A DNA stretch of 64,000 nt from Roseovarius gahaiensis (lineage in GTDB: Bacteria > Pseudomonadota > Alphaproteobacteria > Rhodobacterales > Rhodobacteraceae). This document shows, one piece after another, positions 54,153 to 63,425 of the stretch. Where the stretch lies: the NCBI RefSeq assembly GCF_011601345.1, contig NZ_JAAORB010000001.1, forward strand, positions 62,001-126,000. The letters are read 5' to 3'. Numbering within the stretch: position 1 is the stretch's first letter; every line of letters begins with the position of its first letter. A program made the position numbers and the translations under genes. The notes under the pieces were generated by a model. The model saw nothing but the letters and a program-made list of their open reading frames with translations, was not told the DNA's origin and searched no databases.

Positions 54153-57011
54153 ATGGCCGAGTTGAAGCATATCGAGGTGCGTGGCGCACGCGAGCACAAC
54201 CTCAAGAGCATTGACGTGGATATTCCGCGCAATGAACTGGTGGTGATCACCGGGCTGAGCGGCTCGGGCAAGTCGTCGCTGGCGTTCGATACGATTTATG
54301 CTGAAGGGCAGCGGCGCTATGTCGAAAGCCTGTCGGCCTATGCGCGGCAGTTTCTGGATATGATGGAAAAGCCCGATGTGGACCACATCAGCGGGCTGAG
54401 CCCGGCGATTTCCATTGAACAGAAAACCACCAGCAAGAACCCGCGATCGACCGTGGGCACTGTGACCGAGATTTATGACTACATGCGTCTGTTGTTCGCC
54501 CGTGTCGGCACGCCATTTTCCCCCGCCACGGGGCTGCCCATTGAGGCCCAGCAGGTGCAGGACATGGCCGACCGGGTGATGGCCATGGAGGAGGGCACGC
54601 GCGCCTATTTGCTGGCCCCCATCGTGCGCGACCGCAAGGGCGAGTATCGCAAAGAAATGCTGGAACTGCGCAAGCAGGGCTTTCAGCGCATCAAGGTCGA
54701 CGGGAATTTTCATGATCTGGATGATCCGCCGACGCTGGACAAGAAATACCGCCATGACATCGACGTTGTCGTGGATCGTCTGGTGGTGAAAGAGGGGATT
54801 GAGACCCGGCTAGCCGACAGTTTCCGCACCGCGCTGGATTTGGCTGACGGGATTGCTATCCTGGAAACCGCACCCAAAGAGGGCGAGCCGGAGCGCATCA
54901 CATTTTCCGAGAAATTTGCCTGCCCGGTCAGCGGGTTTACCATCCCCGAGATCGAGCCGCGATTGTTCTCGTTCAACGCCCCCTTTGGGGCCTGCCCGGA
55001 TTGTGACGGGTTGGGTGTGGAATTGTTCTTTGACGAGCAACTTGTCGTGCCGGATGCGACGTTGAAGATCAGTGACGGGGCGATTGCGCCGTGGCGGAAG
55101 GGCAAATCGCCGTATTTCCTGCAAACCATCGAATCGCTGGCCAAGCATTACGAATTTGACAAGAAAAGCCCGTGGAAAGACCTGCCCAAGCATGTGCAGC
55201 AGGTGTTCCTCTATGGCTCGGGTGACGAGGAAATACCGTTTCGCTATGACGAAGGCGGGCGTGTTTATAACGTGACGCGCAGTTTTGAGGGGGTGATCCC
55301 CAACATGGAGCGGCGGTATCGCGAGACGGACAGCAACTGGATCCGCGAGGAGTTCGAGCGGTATCAGAACAACCGTTCCTGTGGCACCTGTGGCGGGTAT
55401 CGTTTGCGCGAAGAGGCGTTGGCCGTGCGCATCGACGGGTTGCATATCGGCCAAGTGGTGCAGATGTCGATCCGCGAGGCCTATGAGTGGTGCGGCGGTG
55501 TGCCCGAGGCGCTGACCAAGCAAAAAAACGAGATCGCGCGCGCCATCCTGAAAGAAATCCGCGAGCGTTTGGGCTTTTTGAACAATGTCGGGCTGGAATA
55601 CCTGACGCTGAGCCGCAATGCCGGGACGTTGTCGGGCGGGGAAAGCCAACGCATACGGCTTGCCAGCCAGATCGGCAGCGGGTTGACCGGGGTGTTGTAT
55701 GTGCTGGATGAACCCAGCATCGGGCTGCATCAGCGCGACAATGACCGGTTGCTGACCACGCTGCAAAACCTACGCGATCAGGGCAATACGGTGATCGTGG
55801 TTGAGCATGACGAAGAGGCGATCCGCACCGCCGATTATGTCTATGATATTGGCCCCGGCGCGGGTGTGCATGGCGGGCAGGTGGTCAGCCACGGCACGCC
55901 CGAGCAGATCATAGCCGATCCGGCCTCGATCACCGGGCAATACCTGTCCGGCGCGCGCGAGATCGCCATCCCGCCCAAGCGGCGCAAGGGCAACGGCAAG
56001 GCGCTGAGCGTGGTCAAGGCCACCGGCAACAACCTGAAAAACGTGACGGCCAAGTTCCCCTTGGGCAAGTTCGTCTGCGTGACCGGCGTGTCGGGCGGCG
56101 GCAAATCTACATTGACCATCGAAACCCTGTTCAAGACTGCATCGATGCGGCTGAACGGGGCCCGCCAGACGCCGGCCCCCTGTGAGACGATCAAGGGGCT
56201 TGAGCATCTGGACAAGGTGATCGACATTGACCAGCGGCCTATCGGGCGCACGCCACGTTCAAACCCGGCGACCTATACCGGGGCGTTCACCCCGATCCGT
56301 GACTGGTTTGCCGGGCTCCCCGAGGCCAAGGCGCGCGGCTATAAACCGGGGCGGTTTTCCTTCAACGTCAAAGGTGGGCGGTGTGAGGCCTGTCAGGGTG
56401 ACGGTGTCATCAAGATCGAGATGCACTTTTTGCCCGATGTCTATGTGACCTGCGAAACCTGCAACGGCGCGCGCTATAACCGCGAGACTTTGGACATCCA
56501 GTGGAAGGGCAAAAGCATTGCCGATGTGCTGGATATGACGGTGGAGGATGCGCAGGAGTTCTTTAAGGCGGTGCCCAGCATCCGTGACAAGATGGATGCA
56601 CTGGCGCGGGTTGGTCTGGGGTATATCAAGGTTGGCCAGCAGGCGACAACGCTATCAGGCGGCGAGGCGCAGCGCGTCAAGCTGTCCAAGGAGTTGGCTA
56701 AGCGATCCACCGGGCGAACGCTGTATATTTTGGACGAGCCGACGACGGGCTTGCATTTCGAGGACGTCAAGAAACTGCTGGAAGTGCTGCACGAACTGGT
56801 TGAGGCTGGCAATACCGTTGTGGTGATCGAGCATAATTTGGACGTGGTCAAAACCGCCGATCATATCATCGACATCGGCCCCGAAGGCGGTGATGGCGGT
56901 GGCGAAATCGTGGCCGAGGGCACGCCGGAAAAGGTGGCCGAGGTCGAGCGCAGTCATACCGGCCGCTACCTGAAAGAGATGCTTTTGGCGCGCAAGGTGG
57001 CGGCGGAATAA
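54153..57011 (+). CDS. uvrA: Excinuclease ABC subunit A
   Basis: UvrA is the damage-recognition ATPase of nucleotide excision repair. In its 952 residues, Walker A of the first ABC module is GLSGSGKS (34-41) and that of the second is GVSGGGKST. The ABC signature motifs are [17 protein letters not shown] and [16 protein letters not shown]. The C-terminal zinc finger is [14 protein letters not shown] with CETCNG. The first finger is the CPVSG/CPDCDG pair. ATG 54153 was chosen because [17 protein letters not shown] is the family N-terminus. A LexA box precedes it. Confidence 0.97.
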   Translation: MAELKHIEVRGAREHNLKSIDVDIPRNELVVITGLSGSGKSSLAFDTIYAEGQRRYVESLSAYARQFLDMMEKPDVDHISGLSPAISIEQKTTSKNPRSTVGTVTEIYDYMRLLFARVGTPFSPATGLPIEAQQVQDMADRVMAMEEGTRAYLLAPIVRDRKGEYRKEMLELRKQGFQRIKVDGNFHDLDDPPTLDKKYRHDIDVVVDRLVVKEGIETRLADSFRTALDLADGIAILETAPKEGEPERITFSEKFACPVSGFTIPEIEPRLFSFNAPFGACPDCDGLGVELFFDEQLVVPDATLKISDGAIAPWRKGKSPYFLQTIESLAKHYEFDKKSPWKDLPKHVQQVFLYGSGDEEIPFRYDEGGRVYNVTRSFEGVIPNMERRYRETDSNWIREEFERYQNNRSCGTCGGYRLREEALAVRIDGLHIGQVVQMSIREAYEWCGGVPEALTKQKNEIARAILKEIRERLGFLNNVGLEYLTLSRNAGTLSGGESQRIRLASQIGSGLTGVLYVLDEPSIGLHQRDNDRLLTTLQNLRDQGNTVIVVEHDEEAIRTADYVYDIGPGAGVHGGQVVSHGTPEQIIADPASITGQYLSGAREIAIPPKRRKGNGKALSVVKATGNNLKNVTAKFPLGKFVCVTGVSGGGKSTLTIETLFKTASMRLNGARQTPAPCETIKGLEHLDKVIDIDQRPIGRTPRSNPATYTGAFTPIRDWFAGLPEAKARGYKPGRFSFNVKGGRCEACQGDGVIKIEMHFLPDVYVTCETCNGARYNRETLDIQWKGKSIADVLDMTVEDAQEFFKAVPSIRDKMDALARVGLGYIKVGQQATTLSGGEAQRVKLSKELAKRSTGRTLYILDEPTTGLHFEDVKKLLEVLHELVEAGNTVVVIEHNLDVVKTADHIIDIGPEGGDGGGEIVAEGTPEKVAEVERSHTGRYLKEMLLARKVAAE

Positions 57012-57038
57012 GCTGGTCTGCCTGATGGTCGGATATGG

Positions 57039-57066
57039 AAAAGGCCGCCCTGTCGCGCGGCCTTTT
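57039..57066. terminator. Hairpin terminator between uvrA and the DUF2892 gene
   Basis: AAAAGGCCGC and GCGGCCTTTT pair perfectly over 10 bases around CCTGTCGC, with A- and T-tracts on the two sides. It can end uvrA transcripts on the plus strand and, because it is symmetric, the convergent small gene on the minus strand. Confidence 0.88.
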
Positions 57067-57078
57067 ATGGTGTGTTGC

Positions 57079-57282
57079 TCAGGACTTTTTGCAGGTGTTG
57101 ATCCCAAGCAATGCATAGGGCGGGCATGACCCCATGGCGGCGGTGACCAAAAGCACCGCGCCGACGATCCCCGCGACCCAAGCCCATGTGCCCGCCAGCG
57201 ATGTGAAGGCCAAGATCAACAGTACGATCCCAACAATTGCCCGAATTGCACGATCAGCGTTTCCCATATTCTTTGCAAACAT
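57079..57282 (-). CDS. Small DUF2892 (YgaP-like) membrane protein
   Basis: The protein has 67 residues starting MFAKNMGNADRAIRAIVGIV, which is typical of DUF2892, with two membrane helices (about 14-30 and 33-49) and the C-terminal CPPYALLGINTCKKS. The two cysteines match the family pattern in which a CP(L/P)Y motif is followed by a second cysteine. In some bacteria this domain is fused to a rhodanese, suggesting a link to sulfur chemistry. The standalone form has no proven function. Confidence 0.88.
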   Translation of the reverse strand: MFAKNMGNADRAIRAIVGIVLLILAFTSLAGTWAWVAGIVGAVLLVTAAMGSCPPYALLGINTCKKS

Positions 57283-57354
57283 GCGGTTTCTCCCAAAAAG
57301 GTTTATCTAGCGCGCATGTTAACAATAAATCGGGATTCGGGAATATGATGCAGA

Positions 57355-58227
57355 TCAACCGCGCACGCGTTTTTCAAAGCGGGGCAACATGGCGCTGAAG
57401 TCACGGCCATTTCCATCTTCCTCTTCGACGAATTGTGCATAAAGCTTCATCGCCGCTTCGCCAATTGGGGTGTCGGCATCTGCCGAACTGGCGGCTTCTT
57501 GGGCAAGGCGCAAATCCTTGAGCATCAATTCGGCGGCGAAGCCGGGTTGATACCCGTTGTCGGCGGGGCTGGTGGGGCCCACGCCGGGGGCAGGGCAGTA
57601 GGTGTTCATCGACCACGATTGCCCCGAGGATGTGCTGACCACATCGAACATCGCCTGCCGATCAAGGCCCAGCTTGTCGGCCAAGGCAAATGCCTCGCAG
57701 GTGACGATCATGGTGGCGCCAAGGATCATGTTGTTGCAAATCTTGGCGGCTTGCCCGTTGCCGGAGGGGCCGCAGTGGACGGCTTTTTGCCCCATGATAT
57801 CAAACAGGTCTCGGGCGGTATCAAAGCCTGCCTCGTCGCCGCCGACCATGAAGGTCAGCGTGCCGTTCTGCGCCCCACCAACGCCACCCGACACCGGCGC
57901 ATCCAAGGCCGAAAGGCCTGCAGCCTGCGCCTGTTCGGCCACCGCGCGGGCGCTGTCCACATCCACGGTCGAGCAATCCAGAAGCACCGCACCCTTGTCC
58001 ATCACAGGGACTACCTGATCGGCGACGCTGCGCAGGATCTGCCCGTTGGGCAGCATCGTGATCACCACCTCTGCGCCTTGTGCGGCCTCCTCGGCGCTGT
58101 TGGCGGGGGTGACGCCCTCAATCGTGACGTCGGCGGCATCGAAACCGGTGACATCATGGCCAGCCTTGGCCAGGTTGGCGGCCATCGGCCCGCCCATGTT
58201 GCCCAATCCGATAAATCCGATTTTCAT
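57355..58227 (-). CDS. mmsB: 3-hydroxyisobutyrate dehydrogenase
   Basis: It oxidises 3-hydroxyisobutyrate to methylmalonate semialdehyde in valine degradation. The 290 residues start KIGFIGLGNMGGPMAANLA, the NAD Rossmann motif of the beta-hydroxyacid dehydrogenase family. DAPVSGGVGGAQNGTLTFM is the substrate loop, and GNGQAAKICNNMILG has the catalytic Lys (about 171). It is the last gene of the minus-strand valine cluster, three bases after the hydrolase gene. The family also includes tartronate semialdehyde reductase, but the neighbours decide. Confidence 0.94.
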   Translation of the reverse strand: MKIGFIGLGNMGGPMAANLAKAGHDVTGFDAADVTIEGVTPANSAEEAAQGAEVVITMLPNGQILRSVADQVVPVMDKGAVLLDCSTVDVDSARAVAEQAQAAGLSALDAPVSGGVGGAQNGTLTFMVGGDEAGFDTARDLFDIMGQKAVHCGPSGNGQAAKICNNMILGATMIVTCEAFALADKLGLDRQAMFDVVSTSSGQSWSMNTYCPAPGVGPTSPADNGYQPGFAAELMLKDLRLAQEAASSADADTPIGEAAMKLYAQFVEEEDGNGRDFSAMLPRFEKRVRG

Positions 58228-58230
58228 GGC

Positions 58231-59277
58231 TTATCCTTCCTTGTCGAATGTCAGTGCGTCGGCGCCAAGCGGGTCCAGCATCTGGTTCACGGCCATGTCG
58301 GGCAGGGCGATAAGCTCGTGCTGCCATTTGGGCTGACGATCCTTGTCGATGATCTGGGCGCGGACGCCTTCAAGGAAATCCCCCTGTTCCATCGCCCGAT
58401 GCGTGAACCGGTATTCAAGGTCCAGTGCGTCGCGGATATCGGCGGTGGCATCGCGCAGACGGTGGATCATTTCAACGGTGCAGGCCATGGAAAGCGGCGC
58501 GTTGCGGCGTATGGCCTTGAGCGCGCTTGCCGCAACGTCGCCCGCATCGGCCTCAAGTGCTGTCACGATGTCCGACAGGTGCTTGCCGTTGAACAGGGCG
58601 TCAATGTCGTGCTGTTGAGCCGCCAACGGGCTATCGGGGGCCGGTGCGGCAGAGGTTTCGATCAACTTTGCATCGCCTGTGTCGATCAGTTGGGCTTTCA
58701 GTTCGTCCCACGCCTCCTGGGGCAGGTAGTGATCGGCAAAGCCTGCGTGAATGGCATCGCCCGGCCCCATGCGCGCGCCCGTCAGGCCCAGATACTCGCC
58801 CATCCGACCCGGCGCGCGGGTCAGCAAAAGCGAACCGCCCACATCAGGCACCAGCCCGATTGAGCATTCGGGCATGGCGATCTGGCTGCTGTCGCAGACA
58901 ATTCGGTGACTGCCGTGACAGCCCATGCCAACCCCGCCGCCCATGGTAAAGCCCTGTAGGAAGGCGACATAGGGTTTGGGATACTCAGCGATTTTCGCGT
59001 TCAGGCGGTATTCGTCACGCCAAAAGCGGCGGCCATAGGTGAAATCCCCGGCGCGGCCTGCTTCGTAGAGCTTTTGAATGTCGCCGCCGGCGCAAAAGGC
59101 CTTGTCGCCTTCGGCGTCGATTATGATCAGGTCAATGTCGTCATCCGTGGCCCAATTGTCCAACGCATCCTCAATGGCAAGGCACATGTCGTAGCCAAGC
59201 GCGTTTAGCGCCTTCGGGCGCGTCAGCGTGATGCGCCCGGCGCGGCCGTCTTTGCGTATGTTGATGTCGTCGGTCAT
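58231..59277 (-). CDS. 3-hydroxyisobutyryl-CoA hydrolase
   Basis: This is a 348-residue crotonase-fold thioesterase releasing 3-hydroxyisobutyrate from its CoA ester. The length (crotonases are about 260) and the C-terminal extension with the LEYRFTHRAMEQGDFLEGVR segment mark the HIBCH type. DKAFCAGGDIQKLYEAGRAG and GFTMGGGVGMGCHGSHRIV form the oxyanion hole. MPECSIGLVPDVGGSLLLTR carries the catalytic Glu and Asp. It overlaps the acyl-CoA dehydrogenase gene by four bases. Confidence 0.93.
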   Translation of the reverse strand: MTDDINIRKDGRAGRITLTRPKALNALGYDMCLAIEDALDNWATDDDIDLIIIDAEGDKAFCAGGDIQKLYEAGRAGDFTYGRRFWRDEYRLNAKIAEYPKPYVAFLQGFTMGGGVGMGCHGSHRIVCDSSQIAMPECSIGLVPDVGGSLLLTRAPGRMGEYLGLTGARMGPGDAIHAGFADHYLPQEAWDELKAQLIDTGDAKLIETSAAPAPDSPLAAQQHDIDALFNGKHLSDIVTALEADAGDVAASALKAIRRNAPLSMACTVEMIHRLRDATADIRDALDLEYRFTHRAMEQGDFLEGVRAQIIDKDRQPKWQHELIALPDMAVNQMLDPLGADALTFDKEG

Positions 59278-60416
59278 CGGTCGGCCAGCATCTGACGCGC
59301 CACGATCAGGCGCATGATTTCATTGGTCCCTTCAAGGATTTCATGCACGCGCAGATCGCGCACCAGTTTCTCGATCCCGTAATCGGCAAGGTAGCCATAG
59401 CCCCCATGCAGTTGCAGGCACTGATTGACGATGCGGCTGCCCGCTTCGGTCACGAATTTCTTGGCCATGGCGCAGAACTTGGTGGCGTCAGGCGCGCCTG
59501 TATCCAGTTTCCACGCGGCTTGGCGCAAAAAGGTGCGCGCGGCCTGAAGTTCGATCTCAAGATCAGCCAGCCTGAATTGCAGCGCTTGGAATTGGTCGAT
59601 GGGTTTGCCAAAGGCCTTGCGGTCGCCCATATACCCAAGCGTCATGGTTAGCGCCTGTTGCGCGGCCCCAAGCGAACAGGCGGCGATATTCAAACGCCCG
59701 CCATCAAGGCCCGACATCGCATATGTGAAACCTTTGCCCTCTTCGCCAAGCAGATTGTTGGCAGAAATGTTGCAATTGTCGAACTGAACCTGTGCCGTCG
59801 GTTGACTGCGCCAGCCCATTTTATCCTCTAGCCCGCCAAAGCTGAGGCCCTCGGTGCCGTCTTCGACATAGACGGTCGAGATGCCCTTGGGCCCGTCTTC
59901 GCCGGTGCGGACCATGACAACATACGCGTCGGAATACCCGCCCCCTGAGATGAACGCCTTGGTGCCGTTCAGGGTATAGCCTTCGTTGGTGCGTTCGGCG
60001 CGGGTTTTCAGCGCCGCCGCGTCCGAGCCCGAGCCGGGTTCGGTCAGGCAGTAGGACAGAACGGTCTTCATCGACAGCACGTCAGGCATGACGCGGGCCT
60101 TCATTTCGTCACTGGCGAAGGTGTCGATCATCTTGGCGCACATGTTGTGGATTGAAAGGAAGGCCGCGACCGACGGGCAGGCCATCGACAAAGCCTCGAA
60201 CACCAGCGTCGCATCCAGCCGGGACAGCCCCGAACCGCCACCGTCCTCAGAGACATACAACCCGCCAAATCCCAATTCGGCGATTTGCGGCCACAGCTCT
60301 TTTGGGATGGTGCCATCGCGTTCCCATTGTTGCGCATGGGGCGCAATGTTGTCCTGCCCAAAGGCATGGGCCATGTCGAAAATGGCGGTTTGTTCCTCTG
60401 TCAGGGCAAAATCCAT
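59274..60416 (-). CDS. Isobutyryl-CoA dehydrogenase (acyl-CoA dehydrogenase family)
   Basis: The protein has 380 residues and oxidises isobutyryl-CoA to methacrylyl-CoA. Signatures are YCLTEPGSGSDAAALKTRAE and KAFISGGGYSDAYVVM in the middle domain, and LQLHGGYGYLADYGIEKLVR followed by RVHEILEGTNEIMR-type sequence (VHEILEGTNEIMR) with the C-terminal catalytic Glu. The ATG at 60416 has GGGAGGAGG upstream. Context with mmsB, the hydrolase and mmsA favours isobutyryl-CoA. A short/branched-chain range is possible. The hydratase for methacrylyl-CoA is not in this cluster. Confidence 0.9.
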   Translation of the reverse strand: MDFALTEEQTAIFDMAHAFGQDNIAPHAQQWERDGTIPKELWPQIAELGFGGLYVSEDGGGSGLSRLDATLVFEALSMACPSVAAFLSIHNMCAKMIDTFASDEMKARVMPDVLSMKTVLSYCLTEPGSGSDAAALKTRAERTNEGYTLNGTKAFISGGGYSDAYVVMVRTGEDGPKGISTVYVEDGTEGLSFGGLEDKMGWRSQPTAQVQFDNCNISANNLLGEEGKGFTYAMSGLDGGRLNIAACSLGAAQQALTMTLGYMGDRKAFGKPIDQFQALQFRLADLEIELQAARTFLRQAAWKLDTGAPDATKFCAMAKKFVTEAGSRIVNQCLQLHGGYGYLADYGIEKLVRDLRVHEILEGTNEIMRLIVARQMLADR

Positions 60417-60537
60417 GACCTGGCCTCCTCCCAAGTTGAATTGAACATGCGTTTAATTACCAATTCTTGCAGGAGTATTGCAAGCGGGCGGTGTCCATGG
60501 CCTGACGGCGGGGTCCGGCATCGGGCGGACGGGATTG

Positions 60538-61671
60538 TCATAGATCGGCATGATATTCTTCGATCAAGTGTCGCACCACGGCCTGAAGGGCGTGATCGCG
60601 ATCGTCGGCGGCGTGCAGCGCGTCGGAATAGACCTGTCGCTGCCGCCCCGAACTGCTGCCCGTGCGCAGCATGTCGCGGGCACCTTCGATTTCGGCGAGG
60701 GATTCGAAAAATGCAGCATCTTCGGCCAAAAGCCCGATCAGTTCCTCCACCAGATCGCCCATCGGGACGATCTCGCCAAGACCAAAATCAATCAAGCCTT
60801 CGCGCACGCCATAGCGTTGCGCGCGCCAGCGGTTTTCGGCCAACAGGAACCGGTCATAGAGCCGCCAGCGTTGGTTTTTCACGGCCAGCCGCCACAGCAT
60901 TCGGGCCAAGGCCTGCGTGATCGCGGCCAGCGTCAACGCATCTTCCAGCCTTGGCTGAACATCGCAAATCCGTGTTTCAAGCGTGGGGAATTGATGACTG
61001 GGGCGCAAATCCCACCAGATTTTGGAACTGTCCTCGATCACGCCCAGATCGACCAGCGCGTTTACCGAGCGTTCGAACTCTCCATAGCTTTCCATGCGCG
61101 GGGGCAATCCGGTGCGCGGCAGGTTGTCAAACACGGTCAGCCGATAGCTGCTAAGCCCGGTATCTTGCCCCTGCCAAAACGGCGAGGAACAGCTCAGCGC
61201 CAGAAGATGCGGCAGAAAATAGGACAGCTGGTTCATAAGGTCGACGCGTCGGTCGGGCGGGTCGATGCCGACATGTACATGCATGCCGCAGATCAGCATC
61301 CGCCGCACGACACCAGCCAGATCACCCGCCAGCATGTTGTAGCGGTCCTTGTCGGTGTGCGTCTGGTTGCGCCAATCGGCAAATGGATGGCACGCGGCGG
61401 CAATGGGTGCCAGATTATACTTGGCCGCGCAGGCCGATACGGTGGAACGCAGGCGTTTGAGGTCATCGCGGGCTTCGGCCACATTGCGACAGACCTGCGT
61501 GCCGATCTCGATCTGACAATTCAGGAATTCCGGGCTGACCTGATCTTGCAATTGGGTTTGGCAGTCTTGCATCAGCCCATCGGGCGCATCGGCCAAGGCG
61601 AGGCTGTCACGGTCAACCAGAAGGTATTCTTCTTCGATGCCGATGGTGAAATCGGGATGTGTCAGGGCCAT
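60538..61671 (-). CDS. ybdK: YbdK-type carboxylate-amine ligase (glutamate-cysteine ligase family 2)
   Basis: The protein has 377 residues. It starts [20 protein letters not shown], the GCS2 signature with metal/ATP-binding acidic residues. It continues with CGMHVHVGI (metal-binding His), [20 protein letters not shown] and [14 protein letters not shown]. Enzymes of this family ligate an amino acid to glutamate or a similar carboxylate with ATP, and YbdK has only weak glutamate-cysteine ligase activity. It lies between mmsA and the acyl-CoA dehydrogenase gene on the same strand but has no obvious place in valine breakdown. AAGGGGG precedes ATG 61671. Confidence 0.88.
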   Translation of the reverse strand: MALTHPDFTIGIEEEYLLVDRDSLALADAPDGLMQDCQTQLQDQVSPEFLNCQIEIGTQVCRNVAEARDDLKRLRSTVSACAAKYNLAPIAAACHPFADWRNQTHTDKDRYNMLAGDLAGVVRRMLICGMHVHVGIDPPDRRVDLMNQLSYFLPHLLALSCSSPFWQGQDTGLSSYRLTVFDNLPRTGLPPRMESYGEFERSVNALVDLGVIEDSSKIWWDLRPSHQFPTLETRICDVQPRLEDALTLAAITQALARMLWRLAVKNQRWRLYDRFLLAENRWRAQRYGVREGLIDFGLGEIVPMGDLVEELIGLLAEDAAFFESLAEIEGARDMLRTGSSSGRQRQVYSDALHAADDRDHALQAVVRHLIEEYHADL

Positions 61672-61761
61672 GATGCGCCCCCTTGTAACAACAATCGGGG
61701 TGTTCACTTGAGCACGCCGGGGCCGGATCGGGCAAGAGGCAAGTTGGCCAGCCCAGATATG

Positions 61762-61793
61762 AAAAACGCCCGCCCCGGATCGGGGCAGGCGCT
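61762..61793 (-). terminator. Rho-independent terminator after mmsA
   Basis: On the minus strand CGCCTGCCCCG and CGGGGCGGGCG pair (one G-T wobble) around a 3-base loop, followed by TTTTTC. It lies 26 bases after the mmsA stop and separates mmsA from the YbdK-type ligase and the genes beyond, which must have their own promoter. Confidence 0.88.
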
Positions 61794-61818
61794 CATCTTC
61801 CGGTCAAGGCAAGATGGA

Positions 61819-63318
61819 TCAGTCCATCGCTTTGAAGTTGAATTCGCCGCCTTCTTTGATGCCTGAGGGCCAGCGCGAGGTGACGGTTTTGGTGCGGGTG
61901 TAGAACTTGAAGGCGTCGGGGCCGTGTTGGTTAAGGTCGCCAAACATGGATTTCTTCCAGCCGCCAAAGGTGTGATAGGCCAGCGGCACCGGGATCGGGA
62001 CGTTGACGCCGACCATGCCGATATTGATCCGGGCAGCAAAATCGCGGGCCGCATCGCCATCGCGGGTATAGATCGCGGTGCCGTTGCCCATCTCGTGATC
62101 CATCGCCAGCTTGAGCGCCTCTTCGTAAGACGCCGCGCGCACGGTGCTTAGCACAGGGCCGAAGATTTCCTGCTGGTAGATGTCCATATCAGGCGTCACC
62201 TTGTCAAACAGGTGCGGGCCGACAAAGAACCCGTTCTCGTAGCCTTGCAAGGAAAAGTCGCGACCATCCACAACCAGTTCCGCGCCCTGATCGACGCCCG
62301 ATTGTATCAGCCCAAGGATTTTTTCCTTGGCCGCGGCGGTCACGACGGGGCCGTAATCCACGTCATTGCCAGCCGTAAAGGGGCCAACCTTCAGCTTTTC
62401 GATGCGCGGCACCAGCTTTTCGATCAACCGATCAGCGGTCTCATCGCCCACCGGCACAGCCACGGAAATTGCCATGCAGCGTTCGCCCGCCGCGCCATAG
62501 CCCGCGCCCACCAGCGCATCAGCCGCCTGATCCATATCGGCATCGGGCATGATGATCATGTGGTTCTTGGCCCCGCCAAAGCACTGCACACGCTTGCCGT
62601 TGGAACATCCCCGCCCATAGATATATTCGGCAATCGGAGTGGAGCCGACAAAGCCAACCGATTGGATCACCGGGTTATCAAGGATCGCATCCACCGCGTC
62701 CTTGTCGCCGTTGACGACTTGCAGCAGCCCCTTGGGCAGCCCGGCCTCTTCCATCAATTCGGCCAGCATCAAGGGCACCGAGGGGTCACGCTCGGAAGGT
62801 TTGAGGATAAAGGCGTTGCCGCAGGCCAGCGCCGGGGCGAACATCCACATCGGGATCATCGCCGGGAAGTTGAAGGGCGTGATGCCCGCCGACACGCCAA
62901 GTGGCTGTTTCATCGAATACATGTCGATGCCGGGGCCCGCGCCATCGGTGAATTCACCTTTCAGCAGTTGCGGCGCGCCAATGCAGTATTCCACAACTTC
63001 CAGACCGCGCTGAATGTCGCCCTTGGCGTCGGGAAAGGTCTTGCCATGCTCTGACGACAGGGCCTCGGCCAGCTTGTCCATGTCGCGGTTGAGCAGGCGG
63101 ACGAATTCCATCATCACCCGCGCGCGGCGCTGTGGGTTGGTCGCGCCCCATGCGGGCTGTGCGGCGGCGGCGATGTCGACGGCCTTGTTCAGCTCTTCGG
63201 TCGAGGCCAGCGGGCATTTCGACTGCACTTCGCCGGTGGCCGGGTTGAAGACGTCGGCAAAGCGGCCCGATGTGCCTTTGACATGTTCGCCGCCAATGTA
63301 ATGCGTAAGCTCTTTCAT
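61819..63318 (-). CDS. mmsA: Methylmalonate-semialdehyde dehydrogenase (CoA-acylating)
   Basis: It converts methylmalonate semialdehyde to propionyl-CoA with NAD and CoA, the end of valine (and thymine) degradation. The 499 residues carry GITPFNFPAMIPMWMFAPAL, the NAD site FVGSTPIAEYIY and the catalytic Cys in YGAAGERCMAISVAV. VGVNVPIPVPLAYHTFGGWK near the end is the MMSDH signature that separates it from other aldehyde dehydrogenases. TCCTCCCTC (GAGGGAGGA on the coding strand) gives a strong ribosome binding site. It is divergent from a LysR gene. Confidence 0.96.
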   Translation of the reverse strand: MKELTHYIGGEHVKGTSGRFADVFNPATGEVQSKCPLASTEELNKAVDIAAAAQPAWGATNPQRRARVMMEFVRLLNRDMDKLAEALSSEHGKTFPDAKGDIQRGLEVVEYCIGAPQLLKGEFTDGAGPGIDMYSMKQPLGVSAGITPFNFPAMIPMWMFAPALACGNAFILKPSERDPSVPLMLAELMEEAGLPKGLLQVVNGDKDAVDAILDNPVIQSVGFVGSTPIAEYIYGRGCSNGKRVQCFGGAKNHMIIMPDADMDQAADALVGAGYGAAGERCMAISVAVPVGDETADRLIEKLVPRIEKLKVGPFTAGNDVDYGPVVTAAAKEKILGLIQSGVDQGAELVVDGRDFSLQGYENGFFVGPHLFDKVTPDMDIYQQEIFGPVLSTVRAASYEEALKLAMDHEMGNGTAIYTRDGDAARDFAARINIGMVGVNVPIPVPLAYHTFGGWKKSMFGDLNQHGPDAFKFYTRTKTVTSRWPSGIKEGGEFNFKAMD

Positions 63319-63364
63319 GAGAATCCTCCCTCGGGTTCAAGTTTCCCGCAGTGTAGTCTTGCAA

Positions 63365-63388
63365 ATATTGATGTAAAACACGCAATAT
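63365..63388. promoter_or_regulatory. Inverted repeat ATATTG-N12-CAATAT between mmsA and the LysR gene
   Basis: Six-base arms with a 12-base spacer lie in the 107-base divergent gap. LysR-type proteins bind interrupted dyads with a T-N11-A core, and autoregulated divergent genes are common for them. A second palindrome, TGCA-AAAA-TGCA, lies at 63402-63413 next to the LysR start. Either could be the activator site for mmsA. Confidence 0.4.
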
Positions 63389-63425
63389 CTCAAAAGCGTC
63401 ATGCAAAAATGCAAAGGCTGTCGTG

